A stretch of 6,922 bases of DNA from positions 1 through 6,922 of the forward strand of contig FR895562.1 of the NCBI GenBank assembly GCA_000434435.1. The letters are read 5' to 3'. The notes beneath the pieces were generated by a model, which was not told where the DNA came from, did no database searches, and saw nothing but the letters and a program-made list of their open reading frames with translations. Source of the stretch: Firmicutes bacterium CAG:475. GTDB lineage: Bacteria > Bacillota > Clostridia > Christensenellales > CAG-917. Below are positions 1 through 3,750 of this stretch, one piece after another. A program made the position numbers and the translations under genes. Every line of letters begins with the position of its first letter. Position 1 is the stretch's first letter.

Positions 1-5
1 GGCGC

Positions 6-37
6 ACTCCGAATAAGCACATTCCGTGTATAAGCAC
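6..37. repeat. Short direct repeat (ATAAGCAC) next to the hairpin array
   Basis: Two imperfect copies of a roughly 17-base unit lie side by side. Each contains TCCG, a few variable bases, then ATAAGC and AC. The 8-base word ATAAGCAC occurs at 13-20 (within a variant reading AATAAGCAC) and exactly at 30-37. No open reading frame covers it. It directly precedes the mini-hairpin array on the plus strand and may belong to the same repetitive intergenic block. No function can be assigned. Confidence 0.5.
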
Positions 38-49
38 GCCCCGCTCCAC

Positions 50-145
50 GCACGCTTTGCGTGCATATCACTGCACGAAGTGCAATATCACCGCCGCAGG
101 CGATATCATTGTGCAACGCACGATATCACCGCCGTAGCGATATCA
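50..145. repeat. Array of five mini-hairpins joined by ATATCA linkers
   Basis: Five small inverted repeats are each followed by ATATCA. They are GCACGC-TTT-GCGTGC (50-64), TGCAC-GAA-GTGCA (72-84), CGCC-GCA-GGCG (92-102), GTGC-AAC-GCAC (111-121) and a shorter CGC-CGTA-GCG (130-139). The ATATCA words sit at 65-70, 85-90, 103-108, 123-128 and 140-145, spaced 20, 18, 20 and 17 bases. Stem sequences differ between units while pairing is kept, which suggests the fold matters more than the letters. The array begins about 10 bases after the dprA stop codon, so it would be transcribed in the dprA 3' region. There is no following T-run on the minus strand, so it is not a classical intrinsic terminator. 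It resembles the dispersed palindromic repeats seen between genes in gut Clostridia; that comparison is from memory and untested. Confidence 0.8.
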
Positions 146-155
146 TACGCTCTGC

Positions 156-1235
156 TTAAGGCAAGGCGTAAAAATTTCCTGCCGTCTTAACTACAAGTCC
201 GTCTATTTCGAGGTTGAAAAGTACGTTTGTAAGGTCGGCAATGCCAAGTCCCGTTTCGGCAAGCAGCTCTTCGAAATGCTTTTCGCCGTCGTGCAAAGCG
301 TCGATAATCGAGCTTTGAACAAGATCAAGCTGCACGGGCTGTTTTTCGACGACTTCCCTTTGCACGTGAAGCGCGTCGAGAACGTCCTCGGGCGATATTG
401 CAAGCGCATGCGGCATTTCTCTCAACAATTCGTTGCCGCCTGCGTTTTCCTCATCGTAGATGTTGCCGGGCGTTACGAATATCTCTTTGCCCTGCTCGAT
501 TGCAAGCCTCATCGTAATGAGCGAGCCGCTCTTCTTTGCCGCTTGCGGAAGAAAAACCGCCTCGGATATTCCGCTGACAATACGATTCCTGTCGGGAAAA
601 TGGTATTGAAGCGGTTTTGTTCCGAGCGGATATTCGCTCAAAATCAACCCGTCGTTTGCAAGTATGCCGTCCACAAGCCCTCTGTGCTCCGCCGGATACA
701 CGACGTCGAGTCCGCTTGCAAAAACGGCGATTGTGGGCGATGCGTTGTCAACGCAAGCTTTGTGCGCGATTCCGTCCACGCCTCTTGCAAGTCCCGACGC
801 TATGCAAAGCCCCGCCCTTGCAAATTCTCTTGAAAATTCTTCGGCAACTTTTGCGCCGTATCTCGTCGGACGGCGTGTTCCTACCACTGAAATTATACGC
901 ATTTTCAAAGCGTCTACGTTGCCTTTTGCAAAAAGTACGACGGGCTTGTCATAGACATCGCAAAGAGTTTGCGGATATTCGTCGTCGAGATAGGTTATCC
1001 AATGGATTTCTCTCTTTTGCATATCTTCCAAAATAGAGTCTATTTTGTCGATATTTGCAAAAAACTCGTTTGAACGGTCTCCCAATGTTTTTTCGACTAT
1101 TCCTCTTGCAAAAGTCTCTTTCAACTCGCACGGTTCGTCGAATTGTTCGAGCAAAGCGGCTTTTTTCTTGTTTGCAAGCTCGTCAACCCATTGAAGCGCG
1201 ACAAGAGTTTTTGTTGTGTCGTCAAATCTGTCCAT
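156..1235 (-). CDS. dprA: DNA processing protein DprA (DNA protecting, RecA loader)
   Basis: A cytoplasmic protein of 359 residues. In the family, DprA (Smf) binds single-stranded DNA entering by natural transformation, protects it from nucleases and loads RecA. Visible in order: an N-terminal helical region (1-65); the motif YPQTL...VVLFAKGN (87-106); and a Rossmann-like DprA fold with VVGTRRPTRYG (117-127), SGLARGVDGIAHKA (147-160), SGLDVVYP (174-181), LSEYP (199-203), FPDRNRIVSG (213-222) and SGSLIT (236-241). A C-terminal winged-helix-like segment covers about 300-357. The ATG start is supported by AGGA about ten bases upstream and by a one-base overlap with the yifB stop (TGATG), implying translational coupling. 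Oddities: the usual VVEA before SGSLIT reads LPQAA (229-233), and the usual LIxxGA is replaced by LLREMPHA (270-277). The ORF is otherwise full length and intact. In many Bacillota topA follows dprA; it would lie beyond the left edge. Confidence 0.96.
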   Translation of the reverse strand: MDRFDDTTKTLVALQWVDELANKKKAALLEQFDEPCELKETFARGIVEKTLGDRSNEFFANIDKIDSILEDMQKREIHWITYLDDEYPQTLCDVYDKPVVLFAKGNVDALKMRIISVVGTRRPTRYGAKVAEEFSREFARAGLCIASGLARGVDGIAHKACVDNASPTIAVFASGLDVVYPAEHRGLVDGILANDGLILSEYPLGTKPLQYHFPDRNRIVSGISEAVFLPQAAKKSGSLITMRLAIEQGKEIFVTPGNIYDEENAGGNELLREMPHALAISPEDVLDALHVQREVVEKQPVQLDLVQSSIIDALHDGEKHFEELLAETGLGIADLTNVLFNLEIDGLVVKTAGNFYALP

Positions 1236-2761
1236 CAGCTGTATTTCCTGTCAAGACCTCTATATTGGATCGCCTCCGCGATATGCGCGGGAAGGATGTT
1301 TTCGCAGCCTTCTATATCTGCGATTGTACGCGCGACTTTGAGTATTCTCGTCGTGCCTCTTGCGCTCAAATTGAGCTTTTCAAAGGCTTTTTTGAGCAAC
1401 CTTTCGCAGTTTTCGTCGATTTGGCAATACTTTGCAAGTTCTTTCGAGCCCATCTCGGCATTTGTCGAGATGCCGTCGTTTACAAACCTTTCACGTTGCA
1501 ACGCACGAACTCTGTTGATGCGCTTTTTGATTTCGGCAGACGATTCGCCCGATTGCTTTGTGCGCAATTCGTCATAGGAGATATTATCAACTTCGATTTG
1601 CAAATCTATTCTGTCCATAAGCGGACCGCTGAGTTTTGACACATAATTGTGTATTTGAGCGGGAGTACAACGGCAAATTTGGTTCTTCGAGCCGTAGTTT
1701 CCGCAAGGACACGGATTCATCGACGCAATAAGCATAAAGTTTGCGGGATATTCGGTTGTTTGTTGCACCCTCGATACCGTGACTTTTCTGTCCTCCAGCG
1801 GCTGACGCAATGTTTCAAGCGCACGACGGGAGTATTCGGGCATTTCGTCAAGGAACAACACGCCGTAGTTTGCAAGGCTCACCTCGCCCGGCTTTGCCTT
1901 TGCTCCACCGCCCACCAATGCCGGAACAGTCGTGGTGTGATGCGGCGTCCTGAACGGTCTTGTCGTTACGATGCCCACGTCGCTGTCCAATATGCCTGCA
2001 ACCGAGTGAATTTTGGTCACTTCGATCGCTTCTTCGAAAGTCATTTCCGGCATAATCGTAGGCACGCATTTTGCAAGCATGGTTTTTCCTGCGCCGGGAG
2101 GCCCTATCATAAGAGCGTTGTGTCCGCCCGCAACCGCAATTTCCATTGCGCGCTTTGCAACGCTTTGCCCCTTTACGTCGGCAAAATCCACGCCGTAACC
2201 GTGATTTACGCATGCCGATTCGTACGTCGACGACGGCACTTTGTCGTAGTGAACGCCGGAAAGCATTTCCACGACGTCGCGCAAAGTTTCGAGCGCATAA
2301 ACTTCAATACCCTCGATAAAACTTGCTTCTCGCGCGTTCGACGCAGGGATTATAAACTTGCGATGTCCCGCCTGCATTGCGGATATGAGCAACGGCATAA
2401 TGCCGTTGACGTGGCGAAGTTCGCCGTTGAGCGACAGTTCGCCTATGATGACGTATTGTTTGTACGCCTTGTTTTCGAGTTGACCCGTGGCAGCCATGAT
2501 GCCGATTGCGACCGCAAGGTCGAACACGGGGCCTTCCTTCTTTGTGTCGGCAGGTGCGAGATTGACGATAATACGCTTTGCGGGATATTGAAAACCGCTG
2601 TTTTTCACCGCCGAACGCACGCGCTCTTTGCTCTCCTTGGTAGCCGTCGATGCAAGCCCGACCATATCGTAACCGGGCAAACCGCTGTTGATATCGACCT
2701 CAACGTCAACGGCATAACCCGTCAGTCCGTCCAAGGCGTAACTGAGTATCTTTGCGAGCAT
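1235..2761 (-). CDS. yifB: YifB/ComM family Mg-chelatase-like AAA+ ATPase
   Basis: A 508-residue cytoplasmic AAA+ protein of normal family length. Gram-negative ComM is a hexameric branch-migration helicase that extends heteroduplex during transformation; YifB of Bacillota is presumed similar. Domains: Lon-protease-like ChlI N-domain (about 17-140, with GLPGYDMVGL at 27-36 and GELSLNGELR at 107-116); AAA+ core with Walker A GPPGAGKT (220-227) and Walker B VLFLDEMPE (301-309); a cysteine cluster after ASMNPCPCG (C351, C353, C363, C365) that may bind zinc; candidate arginine finger in LMDRIDL (381-387); C-terminal Mg-chelatase domain with SARGTTRILKVARTIADIEG (466-485). The ATG is preceded by a strong Shine-Dalgarno, AGGGGAG (2768-2774), six bases upstream. 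The stop overlaps the dprA start by one base, so the two are almost certainly co-transcribed. A plausible promoter lies in the 177-base gap upstream. Confidence 0.97.
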   Translation of the reverse strand: MLAKILSYALDGLTGYAVDVEVDINSGLPGYDMVGLASTATKESKERVRSAVKNSGFQYPAKRIIVNLAPADTKKEGPVFDLAVAIGIMAATGQLENKAYKQYVIIGELSLNGELRHVNGIMPLLISAMQAGHRKFIIPASNAREASFIEGIEVYALETLRDVVEMLSGVHYDKVPSSTYESACVNHGYGVDFADVKGQSVAKRAMEIAVAGGHNALMIGPPGAGKTMLAKCVPTIMPEMTFEEAIEVTKIHSVAGILDSDVGIVTTRPFRTPHHTTTVPALVGGGAKAKPGEVSLANYGVLFLDEMPEYSRRALETLRQPLEDRKVTVSRVQQTTEYPANFMLIASMNPCPCGNYGSKNQICRCTPAQIHNYVSKLSGPLMDRIDLQIEVDNISYDELRTKQSGESSAEIKKRINRVRALQRERFVNDGISTNAEMGSKELAKYCQIDENCERLLKKAFEKLNLSARGTTRILKVARTIADIEGCENILPAHIAEAIQYRGLDRKYS

Positions 2762-2767
2762 AACACT

Positions 2768-2774
2768 CTCCCCT
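2768..2774 (-). promoter_or_regulatory. Strong ribosome binding site of yifB
   Basis: On the minus strand AGGGGAG is followed six bases later by the yifB ATG. It fixes that start and contrasts with the two upstream genes, which have no recognisable Shine-Dalgarno sequence. Confidence 0.85.
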
Positions 2775-2794
2775 ATATATTTATTAGTTTACTT

Positions 2795-2823
2795 ATATTA
2801 TCATAGCAAGTTCGAAAACGCAA
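2795..2823 (-). promoter_or_regulatory. Candidate sigma-A-type promoter for yifB-dprA
   Basis: On the minus strand a -35-like TTGCGT (2818-2823) lies 17 bases before a -10-like TAATAT (2795-2800) preceded by TGA, giving an extended -10. An overlapping alternative -10, TATGAT (2800-2805), matches the consensus better but lacks a good -35 at the right distance. The implied start would leave a leader of about 25-30 bases carrying the yifB Shine-Dalgarno. The 177-base gap and the functional break between the peptidase and yifB favour an independent promoter. Promoter calls by eye in AT-rich DNA are weak. Confidence 0.45.
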
Positions 2824-2844
2824 TAAAATTTATCGCACCCCAAA

Positions 2845-2855
2845 ACGCAAAGCGT
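2845..2855. other. Small inverted repeat in the peptidase-yifB gap
   Basis: ACGC-AAA-GCGT is a 4-base-stem palindrome; on the minus strand it is followed by TTT and then G residues. It is enclosed by TATCGC and GCGATA elements (about 2832-2872) that could pair to form a larger stem. No protein-coding potential was seen in the 2762-2938 gap. This could be an operator, a leftover repeat or chance; the sequence does not decide. Confidence 0.25.
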
Positions 2856-2886
2856 ATATGTAAGCGCGATATATTCGGTTAGATAC

Positions 2887-2925
2887 CGTAAAAAAATATT
2901 TTTTCGTGTTTTTTTCTTAAAAAAC
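2887..2925 (-). terminator. Possible weak AT-rich terminator after the signal peptidase gene
   Basis: Just downstream of the peptidase stop two A/T hairpins follow one another. The first has 7-base arms GTTTTTT/AAAAAAC (2908-2914 with 2919-2925). The second is the 14-base palindrome AAAAAATATTTTTT (2891-2904), which on the minus strand leads into a run of T. The stems lack GC, so intrinsic termination would be inefficient. The same run could equally be a bendable AT tract upstream of the yifB promoter. Confidence 0.3.
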
Positions 2926-2938
2926 GATTAAACGAGAT

Positions 2939-3700
2939 CTATTGTTCTTTTTTGTCGTCGCACGACGTGCTTTCGGGTGCCTCTTCCGACAGGTTTTCAC
3001 CCGTTTTTTCGGCGATATCGTCTTGAAAAGTCATGCCGTTTTCACAATTATTCTCGTCTTTCAAACTGTCGAGCAGTTTCAATTTATCTTCGTCGCTAAT
3101 ATCGTCGAGCGTAAGTTTTTTGTTCTCTTTTTTCTTTTCCGTTTCGATTGCGACCTTATCGCGCACAAAGGATGCGATTATCAGCGCAAACACTATGCAA
3201 AGCGGAATCACCACCACCGCTACGTAGCCGTACCAATGGGACATAAACCTGCGCAAACCGCCGATAAAAACCGACTTTTTGACGTATTTTGCCTTGACGT
3301 TTTCGGGCGCAAGTTCCCACTTGTCCGCCTCTTTTGCGTTGTCGCCCTTCGTTTTGAAATACTTGACCGTGCCGTCGTCGTTTTTGACGATTTCGATTAT
3401 GCGATGGGTTTCGTTGTAGTTGCCGTTGGGAGCTTTGAAAGTAATGATATCCCCCACTTGCAAAGCGTTTACGTCCTCAACGCTCTTGCACATAATCACG
3501 TCGCCCGGCTCTATCGTACCGCTCATGCTGTCCGTCAGAACGTCGTACATGCGATATCCGAAAAGCTCGGTTTCGCCGCCGTTGTTTTTTTGCACCAACA
3601 TCACCGCTACGACGACAATCATAAATACGAAAATCAACGCCACTATCACGGTCGATACGGCGTTGTAAATTTTCTTGGCTTTTGATTGATTGCTTTTCAT
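2939..3700 (-). CDS. Signal peptidase I, SipW/ER (Ser-His) type, with acidic cytoplasmic tail
   Basis: A membrane-bound peptidase of 253 residues counted from the ATG, which cleaves signal peptides outside the membrane. Topology read from the sequence: basic N-terminus, membrane segment about 14-36, extracytoplasmic catalytic domain about 37-155, second membrane segment about 156-179, and a cytoplasmic tail. Family motifs are present: nucleophile serine in TDSMSGTIEPGDVI (Ser58), the histidine in ETHRIIEI (His99) replacing the lysine of LepB-type enzymes, and FKTKGDNAKEAD (115-126) with the conserved aspartates. This Ser-His pattern marks the SipW/archaeal/ER class, which in Bacillus processes TasA-type biofilm proteins. 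No such substrate is visible here. The roughly 70-residue acidic tail (180-253) is longer than in typical SipW. The ATG at 3700 is preferred; a TTG at 3715 would add five residues. Neither has a clear Shine-Dalgarno. The gene follows the DUF2357-like gene by 35-50 bases, so co-transcription is likely. Confidence 0.9.
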   Translation of the reverse strand: MKSNQSKAKKIYNAVSTVIVALIFVFMIVVVAVMLVQKNNGGETELFGYRMYDVLTDSMSGTIEPGDVIMCKSVEDVNALQVGDIITFKAPNGNYNETHRIIEIVKNDDGTVKYFKTKGDNAKEADKWELAPENVKAKYVKKSVFIGGLRRFMSHWYGYVAVVVIPLCIVFALIIASFVRDKVAIETEKKKENKKLTLDDISDEDKLKLLDSLKDENNCENGMTFQDDIAEKTGENLSEEAPESTSCDDKKEQ

Positions 3701-3750
3701 AGTTTTCAGGCGCAAACCGTGCGGGTATGCGATTTTAATAATAAATATTA

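Noticed and set aside
50..145. CRISPR array
   Set aside because: The constant word is only six bases, spacing is 17-20 bases, and the intervening parts are hairpins rather than unique spacers. No cas gene is present.
1649..2806. 385-residue plus-strand open frame opposite yifB
   Set aside because: It is wholly antisense to a gene with intact Walker A, Walker B and family motifs; its own translation is rich in Arg, His and Cys and resembles no protein family.
2942..3685. 247-residue plus-strand open frame opposite the signal peptidase gene
   Set aside because: It is antisense to a clear peptidase with catalytic motifs, and shows no independent coding signal.
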